Assembly: GCA_035627835.1 (NCBI GenBank)
Contig: DASPKX010000172.1
Span: 66,054-130,053, forward strand
Source of the DNA: DASPKX01 sp035627835
GTDB lineage: Bacteria > Verrucomicrobiota > Verrucomicrobiia > Limisphaerales > SXQI01
Reading direction: 5' to 3'
Length of the DNA: 64,000 bases
Made by a program: the position numbers and the translations under genes. The notes below the pieces were generated by a model. It worked only from the letters and a program-made list of their open reading frames with translations, was not told the DNA's origin and ran no database searches. The first letter of the stretch is position 1; each line of letters starts with the position of its first letter. Below, piece by piece: positions 8,968 to 16,696 of this stretch.

Positions 8968-9645
8968 TTAAGAGCGCGGCAAGGGTGTGAAGAACACCTG
9001 AGTGCAGAATATCTTCACTAGACCCGTGCGATCTTTCTCTGGATGGCAACTCACCCCGAGGCATTGGGGGTCTGTGCGTAGAATGTTCGCGCGGTGGCCG
9101 GGTGAGTTCATCCAATTCTTGACGAGGTTTGCCGCAAAGCCGGCGTAGGTATGCGGTTGGATCGCCTCCCCTTCAGGCGTGTAGCTGAGCACTTTTTTAC
9201 CTTGCTCTTCGCGAACGTAAAAGCCGCGTCCACTCTCGTAATCGCGCCCGAATACCACCGCGACATTTTCCGCTAGATAACGGAAGTTCAATCCAGCCGC
9301 TTTGGCTCGATCGCCAAGCGTGCGGAAGCGGGGGTTCTCCGGGTTATCGTGCGAAATCGTTCCACGAGTGTTCATGATGCGCGATTGGATCGCTGCCGCC
9401 GCGGCTGCTCCTTGATGATATTTGAGCAGCGGCAACCCGGCTTTCTCCCGCTCGGCGTTTGTGGCGTGGAAAACGGCGGCGTTCAGAAGGTTGGTGTCAA
9501 TTTTCGTGAGGTTGATGCGCGCTTGCGCGGCGGGCGCCTGCTGGAATGTCGCCCATGTGACCTCCGCTTGCTGAACCGCAGCTTGAAGCGCATTCCCCAA
9601 AGCGAGCGCAAGAACGCAAATCACGAGACGCATGCGTAACCCCAT
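8968..9645 (-). CDS. Secreted CAP-domain (SCP/PR-1/YkwD-like) protein
   Basis: The 225-residue product has an N-terminal signal sequence (start at ATG 9645 or, equally good, at the second Met at 9633). It is followed by a CAP domain: HATNAEREKAGLPLL near residue 60, SHDNPENPRF with the conserved His, LAENVAV, and VKNWMNSPGHRANIL. The last is the hallmark of bacterial YkwD-type CAP proteins. It is expected to be periplasmic or secreted. Biochemical functions of bacterial CAP proteins are mostly unknown. Two cysteines near the C terminus (CLGVSC) might form a disulphide. It stands alone, 68 bases downstream of the DUF6428 gene on the same strand. Confidence 0.88.
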   Translation of the reverse strand: MGLRMRLVICVLALALGNALQAAVQQAEVTWATFQQAPAAQARINLTKIDTNLLNAAVFHATNAEREKAGLPLLKYHQGAAAAAAIQSRIMNTRGTISHDNPENPRFRTLGDRAKAAGLNFRYLAENVAVVFGRDYESGRGFYVREEQGKKVLSYTPEGEAIQPHTYAGFAANLVKNWMNSPGHRANILRTDPQCLGVSCHPEKDRTGLVKIFCTQVFFTPLPRS

Positions 9646-9713
9646 GCCTTAAGTGTGACATACACGACCGCGAGGAGCCAGCGCGCTCGCGCATGAGGGG
9701 ACGGCGAGCGTTC

Positions 9714-10196
9714 TTATCCGGCGCAGCAAGCGGTCTCACGCAAAGTCGGCAGCGGCTTAAACTCTGCACCACTTGCCAACTTCGGGGGGAGGCAACGGTC
9801 CTTCGCCAGGCAGTCGGTGTGCTTTACGCCAAGGTGAAGAAATAAAGACGCGCCGTCTGAGATGGCGGTTGTGATCGGGAATTGGGAGATAAACGGCGCC
9901 TCATGCTCCACTTCCACCTCTAAAGCATCGTCCTGAATGATGCTCCTGGACTTCTCCAGGATGCCGAGCAGCTTGCCTGCGGTCAGCCGATGATCGGTGT
10001 CGTCCTGGAACCAGGTTTGCAGCCGGCAAATGGAATCGGTGCGCGCTGTGCCCCCGCAATCGATGAACTTCTTGTCCACCTGCGCCACCTCTGTGACATG
10101 CGCGTGGGGCGGAATTTTCGAGCCGGTGGGGAGCACGAAGCGGAGTTCGAGCGCGTGATGCTGAACCAGCAGTTCTTTCAATTCTTGAAGCTTCAT
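9714..10196 (-). CDS. DUF6428 family protein
   Basis: This protein of about 160 residues resembles DUF6428 members. The conserved stretch PTGSKIPPHAHVTEVAQVDKKFIDCGGT contains the HxHVTEV and FIDCGGT motifs, followed by LQTWFQDDTDHRLTAGKLLGIL. I chose the ATG at 10196 over an in-frame TTG at 10205. The C-terminal half is cysteine-containing (HTDCLAKDRCLPP, TACCAG) and may bind metal. That is inference. No signal peptide is present, so it should be cytosolic. Its function is unknown and the neighbours give no clear hint. Confidence 0.7.
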   Translation of the reverse strand: MKLQELKELLVQHHALELRFVLPTGSKIPPHAHVTEVAQVDKKFIDCGGTARTDSICRLQTWFQDDTDHRLTAGKLLGILEKSRSIIQDDALEVEVEHEAPFISQFPITTAISDGASLFLHLGVKHTDCLAKDRCLPPKLASGAEFKPLPTLRETACCAG

Positions 10197-10343
10197 TGAG
10201 TGCAATGGCGGCCCACGGACGCGGAACCGCTGGAGGCAAGATGCCCCGCAAGAACATATTCGTAAATGCGCATACGTTTGAGGGCGCCTGGCTGACTTGT
10301 AGGACGCCTTGAGCGCTCGACAGTCGCGGTGCCTTCCGCTGAA

Positions 10344-12152
10344 ATGCAGCCGCTAAGCGTGCCACACAACATCGATCTCATCCTAACTTTAACCGGCGGG
10401 TTAACCGCCGCGCTCTTGCTTGGGTTTATTACCCAGAAGCTCAAGTTGTCTCCGATCGTCGGCTATTTGCTGGCCGGGATCATCGTTGGACCGCACTCGC
10501 CGGGGTTTGTCGCGGATCCAGATATCGCGAGCCAAAGCGCTGAGATTGGCGTGATCCTGTTGATGTTCGGGGTCGGGCTGCATTTCCATCTGAAGGATCT
10601 CATGGCGGTGCGGAACATCGCCGTGCCGGGAGCGATTGGCCAGATTGCGGCTGCCACTGTGATGGGAGCCTTGGCCACCAAGCTGTTCGGCTGGTCGTGG
10701 GCGGCAGGGATCGTTTTCGGAATGGCCATTTCGGTGGCGAGCACCGTGGTGCTCACGCGCGTTCTCTCTGATAACCGCGATCTGCACACGCCCACAGGGC
10801 ACAGCGCGATTGGTTGGCTCATTGTTGAAGACCTCTTCACGATCGTGGTTCTGGTGCTTTTACCGGCGATCTTCGGCGGCGCTGGTCACAACGGAGGCGC
10901 CCACACGGCGGCTGCGGGCGGCGAAAGTTCCCTCTGGGGCACACTCGGTGTGGCTATGCTGAAGCTGGGGGCGCTCATTCTTTTCACGTTCACTATCGGC
11001 CAAAAGTTCATCCCAAAGTTCCTGGGTTACGTCGCGCGGACCGGCTCAAGGGAATTGTTCACCCTCGCGGTGCTGGTGCTTGCGCTGGGCATCGCGGTGG
11101 GCGCGGCCAAGTTCTTCGGGGCCTCGATGGCGCTCGGCGCGTTCCTTGCCGGGATGATCGTGGGGCAATCCGACTTCAGCGCCAGGGCGGCATCCGACGC
11201 GTTGCCGATGCGGGATGCGTTCGCGGTGCTCTTCTTTGTTTCGGTGGGGATGCTCTTCGATCCCGGCGCGGTGCGGGAGGGGTGGCCGTTGATGCTGGTG
11301 ACGCTCGCGATCGTGTTGGTTGGCAAACCGCTGGCGGCGGTTCTGGTAGTTCTGGCTTTAAAGAAGCCGTTGCGGCTGGCGCTGTCGATCGCGGTGGCGC
11401 TCGGGCAAATTGGGGAGTTCTCGTTCATTCTGGCGACGCTCGCCATCTCGATGAAGATCATGCCAGGGGAAGCGATGAACGCGCTGGTGGTGGCGTCGAT
11501 TGTATCGATCACGCTAAACCCAATGCTTTACCACAGCGTGGAGCCGATGGTGCGCTGGCTCGAGGCCAGGAATATCGTGAAGGCTCCCGAGTTTGTGGCC
11601 CCACCACCAGGGGCGTTTCAAAAAGACCCGACCAAAGACTTGGTGATCGTCATCGGCTACGGGCCAGTCGGGCGAACGGTCAGCCGCATTCTCGCGGACA
11701 ACAGTATCCAGCCCATCGTCATTGAACTGAACATCGACACCGTTCTGGCCCTGAACGTCCAGGGATTGCAGACCATCTACGGTGACGCAACGAACCCGGA
11801 GATTCTGCGCAGCGCGAGGATTGCCGAAGCCGCAGGCCTGATCCTTTCCACGTCCACACCCGAGGCTAAGAACATCATTAAGACCGCTCGTGAGTTGAAC
11901 CCAAAGGTCCGCATTCTGACGCGCTCAACGTACCTCGCGGAAACGGACGAGCTGAGAAAAGCCGGGGCCGATGGTATTTTCTCGAGCGAAGGCGAAGTGG
12001 CGCTTTCCATGGCCGATTTCCTCATGGCCGAAATGGGCGCCACGGACGAACAAATCGACCGGGAGCGTGAACGCGTGCGCAAGGATCTGTTTCAGACCGA
12101 TCATGCCGCGGAGAGGGACATAGATTCGCAAACACCCGCGAAAAAGAGCTGA
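10344..12152 (+). CDS. ybaL: YbaL/Kef-type monovalent cation:proton antiporter (CPA2) with TrkA-N domain
   Basis: The product has about 602 residues (start ATG 10344; a GTG at 10329 is possible). The N-terminal ~390 residues form a CPA2 Na+/H+-exchanger-type membrane domain with many transmembrane helices (KLSPIVGYLLAGIIVGPHSPGFVAD, AEIGVILLMFGVGLHFHLKDLMAV, IVFGMAISVASTVVL). This closely follows the E. coli YbaL pattern. A cytoplasmic TrkA-N Rossmann domain follows from about residue 420 (DLVIVIGYGPVGRTVSRIL). It probably exchanges K+ or Na+ for protons under nucleotide control. No ancillary flavodoxin-like KefF/KefG gene is adjacent. It is a single-gene unit, convergent with the ice-binding-like gene. 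Confidence 0.9.
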   Translation: MQPLSVPHNIDLILTLTGGLTAALLLGFITQKLKLSPIVGYLLAGIIVGPHSPGFVADPDIASQSAEIGVILLMFGVGLHFHLKDLMAVRNIAVPGAIGQIAAATVMGALATKLFGWSWAAGIVFGMAISVASTVVLTRVLSDNRDLHTPTGHSAIGWLIVEDLFTIVVLVLLPAIFGGAGHNGGAHTAAAGGESSLWGTLGVAMLKLGALILFTFTIGQKFIPKFLGYVARTGSRELFTLAVLVLALGIAVGAAKFFGASMALGAFLAGMIVGQSDFSARAASDALPMRDAFAVLFFVSVGMLFDPGAVREGWPLMLVTLAIVLVGKPLAAVLVVLALKKPLRLALSIAVALGQIGEFSFILATLAISMKIMPGEAMNALVVASIVSITLNPMLYHSVEPMVRWLEARNIVKAPEFVAPPPGAFQKDPTKDLVIVIGYGPVGRTVSRILADNSIQPIVIELNIDTVLALNVQGLQTIYGDATNPEILRSARIAEAAGLILSTSTPEAKNIIKTARELNPKVRILTRSTYLAETDELRKAGADGIFSSEGEVALSMADFLMAEMGATDEQIDRERERVRKDLFQTDHAAERDIDSQTPAKKS

Positions 12153-12197
12153 GGCAGGACTCCTGCCGGCGTGGGATAGGGGGGCAACCTTGCCCCC
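12153..12197. repeat. Two adjacent hairpins between convergent genes
   Basis: Immediately after the antiporter stop, GGCAGGA-C-TCCTGCC (12153-12167) forms a perfect 7-bp stem. A second stem, GGGGGCA/TGCCCCC, lies at 12180-12197. There is no T-tract, so these may be REP-like palindromes or weak bidirectional terminators. Confidence 0.4.
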
Positions 12198-12214
12198 GCC
12201 CAACGAATGCAAGC

Positions 12215-13225
12215 TTACGGATAGAACGCGCGGTAGAAACGGCGCGACTCGTTGACGGGAGTTCCATCTGTCGTCACATACGGGCTGAGCGTGGGTGTCG
12301 GCTTCTCCAACTGAACCCAGTTCACAAGATCCTTCGAATGCTCAATCGTGAGTTGAAGGGTCGGAGTGTTCGTCAGGGTCAATGTGACTGTGCCATTGGC
12401 GGCGCGGGAAATGGGTCCGAACTCAAGCCGGCCAACCAGGGGCGCAGCGGCTGGCGGTGTGACAGCGTTCGATTCGAGTGTGACGGCCGTTTGGGAGTAC
12501 AACCTGCCGTTCACCGAAGCGCCGGTTTTGAAGATAATCCCCGCCTGGGCAAGGACAATGCCTTCGAAATGGGCTTGTGTGCCGACCTGCACGCCCACCC
12601 CGCCGGACACTTGCCAGAAAACATTCTTCGCCTGAGCCCCACCGCTAAGGATCACGGATTTAGACGCGGCCATGGTGACACTTCCAGCAATCTGGAAGAT
12701 CCAGACATCGTTTGGCCCGCCCGCAAGGGTGACGTTGTCCGTAATGTTCACGCCGGTTCCCCATTTATAGAGCCCTGGGGTGAGCGTGAGCCCGCCAATA
12801 TTCCCGGCCCCGCGCTCCGTGAAGTCAGGCGTGGTTCGCCCTGCGGCGTCGGTGAAGGCGGTTTCCATATCGCTGACGGCAGTGGTCAAAAGCGCGGGAG
12901 TCGGAGCCGAGTAGTTGGGCGCGTAAACTTTCCCGACCACTTGGGGCGAGGTCGAGAAGCGAGTGCTGCTATCCATAATAAGCGAGAAGCCCGTGATGGC
13001 GGTCGAGCCGATGGGGCTCACGCCGATGTCGCCTTTGATGGCGGAGCTTGGGACTGTGCTGATGCCGGATTTGGCCAGGACGGTGAAGTTGCCAGCGCTG
13101 CGAAGGTTCACAGGAAGCTGCGCGGCAGAGACGGACACCTGGGCGAGGAGCAGAGCGCTCAGAAGGCCGCAGATCGGCGATTTAAGGGCGTTGAGGAGGA
13201 GATTGTCGGATGTGTATTTTTTCAA
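12215..13225 (-). CDS. Secreted ice-binding-like protein (DUF3494)
   Basis: The 336-residue product starts with TTG at 13225. An in-frame stop directly upstream excludes a longer start, and the nearby ATG is out of frame. An N-terminal signal sequence is followed by a DUF3494 ice-binding-like beta-solenoid, residues ~38-255. Characteristic phrases are LRSAGNFTVLAKSGISTVPSSAIKGDIGVSP, LTPGLYKWGTGVNIT, DVWIFQIAGSVTMAA, NVFWQVSGGVGVQVGTQAHFEGIVLAQ and SVNGRLYSQTAVTL. The remaining ~75 residues are the FYR-type C-terminal module (LQLTIEHSKDLVNWVQLE...RRFYRAFYP). DUF3494 proteins include antifreeze and ice adhesins, but many bacterial members have untested roles. The gene is divergent from a two-component pair. 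Confidence 0.88.
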   Translation of the reverse strand: MKKYTSDNLLLNALKSPICGLLSALLLAQVSVSAAQLPVNLRSAGNFTVLAKSGISTVPSSAIKGDIGVSPIGSTAITGFSLIMDSSTRFSTSPQVVGKVYAPNYSAPTPALLTTAVSDMETAFTDAAGRTTPDFTERGAGNIGGLTLTPGLYKWGTGVNITDNVTLAGGPNDVWIFQIAGSVTMAASKSVILSGGAQAKNVFWQVSGGVGVQVGTQAHFEGIVLAQAGIIFKTGASVNGRLYSQTAVTLESNAVTPPAAAPLVGRLEFGPISRAANGTVTLTLTNTPTLQLTIEHSKDLVNWVQLEKPTPTLSPYVTTDGTPVNESRRFYRAFYP

Positions 13226-13336
13226 GGCTCATAGGTTACCTCACATGAGGCAGCCGGTGTATGGGGTGTAACCCCACCAAAAAAACGCCAGGCTGCGGGT
13301 TTAAGTGGACAAGAAGGCATTGGAGGCGAAGATGGG

Positions 13337-14260
13337 ATGATCAGACCGACTCCCCCTGACAAAAAGCAACCTCCTCCATCGTTGAAGGCGAGACATCATC
13401 GCCCCGGGGGATTCCGCGGCCGCCATGCGGCAGAAATTTCGGATCTCAAAAGCAAGGTGAGGCAGGAGTCCGCCGCGCGGCGGAAAACAGAGACGAAGCT
13501 CAAAAGGAGCGAGCGGTTTCACGCAGCATCCCTGAAAGAGTCGGCACGCTTGCAGGAGCAACTGCGCCGCCTGTCCCACCAAATATTGTTCGCTCAGGAA
13601 GAGGAGCGGAAGAGGATCAGCCGGGAGTTGCACGATGAAGTAACCGGCACATTGACGGGAATAAAGCTTGAGCTGAACGCCCTGGAAGCGAAGGCAGCCG
13701 GCAACCAGGATGTGAAGGAGAAGATCGCGCGCACTCAGCAGCGTGTGCAGGAAGCGGTTGAGACCATCCACCGTTTTGCGCGAGAGCTGCGGCCCGCAAC
13801 ATTAGATGACCTGGGGCTGATCCCAGCGCTCCATTCCTTCTGCAAAGCTCTTTCCAAAGAGACGGGCCTCCAGATTCAGCTGAGCGCTTTTCGCGCGGTC
13901 GAGGAGCTGGACGATGCCCGTAAAACAGCCCTTTATCGCATAACCCAGGAGGCGCTTGGCAACGTGGCGAAACACGCGCAAGCAGCGAAGGTGAGCGTGA
14001 CGCTCTCGCACCAGGGGGCGGAGGTGAGGCTAAGCATTGAGGATGATGGCAAAGGTTTTCAACCTGCCCGCCATTTGGGAACCAAGACGCCGCGCCGGCT
14101 CGGCCTGCTGGGGATGCGCGAGCGCGCTGAAATGGTGGGAGGATCCTTCACGGTCACGTCTGCTCCAGGGAGTGGCACATCCATTGTCACGGTCATCCCT
14201 AGCGGGCGCGTTCGTCCAAAAAATGCAGACGAGGCAATGCCGCGAGGCAACGGGCAGTGA
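13337..14260 (+). CDS. Soluble sensor histidine kinase, NarL/DesK class (HisKA_3)
   Basis: The 307-residue kinase has no transmembrane segment and no recognisable sensor domain. Residues ~30-95 are a charged coiled coil (AEISDLKSKVRQES...QEQLRRLSHQILFAQEEERKRI). The HisKA_3 phosphoacceptor follows in ISRELHDEVTGTL, then the N box region ITQEALGNVAKHA, DDGKGF, and LGLLGMRERAEMVGG of the HATPase domain. It phosphorylates the response regulator encoded next, whose GTG start overlaps this stop (GTGA). The input is unknown and may come from a partner protein through the coiled coil. Confidence 0.92.
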   Translation: MIRPTPPDKKQPPPSLKARHHRPGGFRGRHAAEISDLKSKVRQESAARRKTETKLKRSERFHAASLKESARLQEQLRRLSHQILFAQEEERKRISRELHDEVTGTLTGIKLELNALEAKAAGNQDVKEKIARTQQRVQEAVETIHRFARELRPATLDDLGLIPALHSFCKALSKETGLQIQLSAFRAVEELDDARKTALYRITQEALGNVAKHAQAAKVSVTLSHQGAEVRLSIEDDGKGFQPARHLGTKTPRRLGLLGMRERAEMVGGSFTVTSAPGSGTSIVTVIPSGRVRPKNADEAMPRGNGQ

Positions 14261-14910
14261 TAACACCAGTGACGATTCTTCTGGTCGAGGATCATGAAGT
14301 GGTGCGTGAGGGGCTGCGTCGATTGTTGGAGGAGGAAGAAGGCTTTCAGCTCATCGGTGAAGCGGCGAATGGACGCGCAGCCGTTAAATTGGCAGGGAAG
14401 CTCCGGCCGAGGGTTGTCGTGATGGATCTGGCCATGCCGCTGCTGAACGGGTTGGAAGCCACCCGGCAGATTCTGAAAATCGCGCCGGAAACGAAGGTGA
14501 TCATTCTCTCCGCCTATGACGATGCCGCATACATTGACGCTGTAGAGGCAGCCGGGGCTGCGGGGTACCTGGTGAAGCAGAGGGCGTTCAAGATCCTGGC
14601 CAACGCCATTCGGGCAATAATGTCCGGCGTGACGTTCTTTTGCCCACACACGACCAAGGAGAAGCGAGGCGCTGCTGTGCGCGAAGCAGCGCCGTTGCTA
14701 ACGTCCCGGGAAACAGAAGTTCTGCAGCTCATCGCTGAAGGCCACATGAACAAGGAAATCGCGAGTGAGCTTGGGATCAGCATCAAGACGGTGGAGAAAC
14801 ACCGGCAGGCGCTTATGAACAAATTGGACATCCATGAGTCCGCAGGTTTAACCCGCTACGCGATTAACACCGGAATCATCGAAAGCAGCGTCCGGCTGAA
14901 TATTGTGTAG
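14257..14910 (+). CDS. LuxR/NarL-family DNA-binding response regulator
   Basis: The product has 217 residues and starts at GTG 14257, overlapping the kinase stop by four bases. The receiver domain covers residues ~1-120, with the acidic pair in LLVEDHEVVREG and the phosphoacceptor Asp in RVVVMDLAMPLLNG. A GerE-type helix-turn-helix follows at ~145-210 (LTSRETEVLQLIAEGHMNKEIASELGISIKTVEKHRQALMNKL). It is the cognate transcription factor of the upstream kinase. Its targets are unknown; the divergent ice-binding-like gene is a nearby candidate. Confidence 0.94.
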   Translation: MITPVTILLVEDHEVVREGLRRLLEEEEGFQLIGEAANGRAAVKLAGKLRPRVVVMDLAMPLLNGLEATRQILKIAPETKVIILSAYDDAAYIDAVEAAGAAGYLVKQRAFKILANAIRAIMSGVTFFCPHTTKEKRGAAVREAAPLLTSRETEVLQLIAEGHMNKEIASELGISIKTVEKHRQALMNKLDIHESAGLTRYAINTGIIESSVRLNIV

Positions 14911-14998
14911 AGCTTCGCAGATTACATAATGCCTCGGACAATTCGACGTTGCTGGACATGACGCGGAGGGGGAGGTAAAGTTTTCGTCCACTCGAGGC

Positions 14999-15088
14999 GG
15001 AAGGGTGGCTGAGTGGTTTAAGGCACCTGACTCGAAATCAGGCGTAGTCGAAAGGCTATCGTGAGTTCGAATCTCACCCCTTCCGCCA
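14999..15088 (+). tRNA. tRNA-Ser (anticodon CGA)
   Basis: The acceptor stem GGAAGGG/CCCTTCC is perfect. The D-arm reads TGGCTGAGTGGTTTAAGG, the anticodon loop is CUCGAAA (CGA), the variable arm is long as expected for tRNA-Ser, the TΨC arm is GAGTTCGAATCTC, and CCA is encoded (15086-15088). Total length is 90 bases. Confidence 0.97.
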
Positions 15089-15125
15089 ACTCCTTTTCTT
15101 CCTCCCTCCCCGCTTTAGTGGCACT

Positions 15126-15163
15126 CAAGACAGAAGGGCCACAAAAGAGCACAAAGATCACAA
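15126..15163 (+). repeat. Intergenic 'CCACGAAG/CCACAAAAG' family repeat
   Basis: The segment CAAGACAGAAGGGCCACAAA continuing AGAGCACAAAGATCACAAA has the phased CAC-x-AAAG pattern also seen at 50131-50158 (ACCACGAAGGCCACGAAG). It is non-coding. Confidence 0.35.
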
Positions 15164-15286
15164 ACTAAAAAAACCCGGGAGGGGGACATTGGCAGCCGAA
15201 AGGAGGGCTCCCGATCAAGAAGAGAGCCAGCGGCTGGATGCGGCGTTCTTGCACCGGGCGGACGCTCTCCTTATGCTGCGGTCCGC

Positions 15287-15547
15287 ATGGCTTTCGAAGT
15301 GGATATGCGTGTGATTGTTCAGCATTGCGACTCGAAGCTTTATTACGCGGGGCCCAACAACTGGGCGGCGGAGGCCTCGAAGGCCATGGATTTCGTGAAC
15401 TCGCAGCGCGCGGCGCAGTTCATCGGGCAAAGCCAAATGCCGGATGTGCAAATCCTGCTGCACACGCCAGAAGAGAGCCGCGAGGTGCTGATCAAGCAGT
15501 TCCGCCGCAAACCGCCTCGGGCTAAAAACCGCAGGCAAACCGCTTAA
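15287..15547 (+). CDS. Small hypothetical cytosolic protein
   Basis: The product is 86 residues long (start ATG 15287; an alternative ATG lies at 15305, MRVIVQH). I do not recognise the family. It has an alpha/beta-like pattern: a strand RVIVQHCDSKLYY, a helix ASKAMDFVNSQRAAQFI, a strand VQILLHT, and a basic tail (FRRKPPRAKNRRQ). No signal or membrane segment is visible. The basic tail suggests nucleic-acid or ribosome contact, which is inference only. It lies 45 bases ahead of the LptF/G-type gene on the same strand. Confidence 0.6.
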   Translation: MAFEVDMRVIVQHCDSKLYYAGPNNWAAEASKAMDFVNSQRAAQFIGQSQMPDVQILLHTPEESREVLIKQFRRKPPRAKNRRQTA

Positions 15548-15592
15548 GATTCATTCTTTCCGGCTGCGGGGCCATGACCTACGTTGGCGGCG

Positions 15593-16696
15593 ATGCGCCG
15601 ATTGGATCGGTATTTACTTCGTGAGCTGTGCATTCCGCTGGGTTATTGCCTGGGCGGGTTCCTCGTTTTTTGGCTCTCATTCGACCTCTTTGACCAGCTT
15701 GGCAAACTCCAGGAACAACGCCGGACGTTGGGTGAAATCGCGCAGATTTACCTCTACAAGCTGCCTGAACTGATCGCGTTCATCATACCGATCGCTCTCC
15801 TGCTGGCCATGCTCTATGGTTTGAGCAACCACGCCCGGCATAACGAGATTGTGGCCATGCGCAACGCGGGGCTCAGCATCTGGCGCATCACCTTGCCATA
15901 TGTGGCGGTGGGGCTGGTCTTCAGCGGGGTCGTGTTCTGGTTAAATGAATGGGCAGCCCCCATCGCCGCGGAGCGAAACGAGGCGATCACCGCGAGCGCT
16001 GGCAGCAGCACGAACGCAGGCTGGCGCAAGCAGGTGCATTTTCAATACGCGCAGGAGGGGCGTTATTGGACAATCCAGGCTTTCAATCTGGGCACCGGTG
16101 AGATGCAGGGCCCCCAAGTCGATTGGAAGAGCGCGGATGGGGCGCGTCATCGGCTCTTTGCGCAACGCGCGCTTTACCGCAACGGCCATTGGGTCTTTGA
16201 GCATGTGCAAAAGCTGGAATATCCTCCAGGAGAGGAGTTCAACGTGGCGGCGTCACGCACCAATCTGTTCATCTCCCCTTTTGCGGAAAGCCCGCAAGCT
16301 ATCGAGACGCAGTTGAAATTCGCCGACCTCAGCGCGGTCAAAGCAGCGAAACGCGCGCACTTTTCTTTGGGTGAACTGAAGCACTTGCGCAGCGCGCGGA
16401 ACTTGAAGCCGCACGAACGGACGATTCTCGACACGCAATTCCACGCGCGACTGGCGGGTCCATGGACTTGCCTGGTGGTGGCGCTGGTGGCCATGCCGAT
16501 CGCCTCCACGTCGAACAGGCGCAATGCAATGGTCGGAGTGGCCAGCAGCATCGGGATCTGCTTTCTGTATTTCATCCTGATGCGCTTTGGGTTGGCCTTA
16601 AGCACGAGCGGGGTGCTGCCACCCTGGGTGGGGCCGTGGGCGCCAAATCTGATTTTTGGCCTCGGGGGGCTTTCGTTAACGGCAGCGGCGCGATGA
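15593..16696 (+). CDS. LptF/LptG-family permease (YjgP/YjgQ)
   Basis: This inner-membrane protein of about 367 residues comes from the LPS-export ABC transporter family. I prefer ATG 15593 (MRRLDRYLLREL) over the TTG at 15584. The topology matches the family: helices at ~10-35 (IPLGYCLGGFLVFWLSFDLF), ~50-75 (LIAFIIPIALLLAMLYGL) and ~95-120, then a large periplasmic beta-jellyroll region (~125-270), then three helices near the C terminus. The cytoplasmic coupling segment HARHNEIVAMRNAGLS is characteristic. LptF and LptG usually occur as a pair, and only one is here. Its stop overlaps the ATG of a GAF histidine kinase. Confidence 0.88.
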   Translation: MRRLDRYLLRELCIPLGYCLGGFLVFWLSFDLFDQLGKLQEQRRTLGEIAQIYLYKLPELIAFIIPIALLLAMLYGLSNHARHNEIVAMRNAGLSIWRITLPYVAVGLVFSGVVFWLNEWAAPIAAERNEAITASAGSSTNAGWRKQVHFQYAQEGRYWTIQAFNLGTGEMQGPQVDWKSADGARHRLFAQRALYRNGHWVFEHVQKLEYPPGEEFNVAASRTNLFISPFAESPQAIETQLKFADLSAVKAAKRAHFSLGELKHLRSARNLKPHERTILDTQFHARLAGPWTCLVVALVAMPIASTSNRRNAMVGVASSIGICFLYFILMRFGLALSTSGVLPPWVGPWAPNLIFGLGGLSLTAAAR

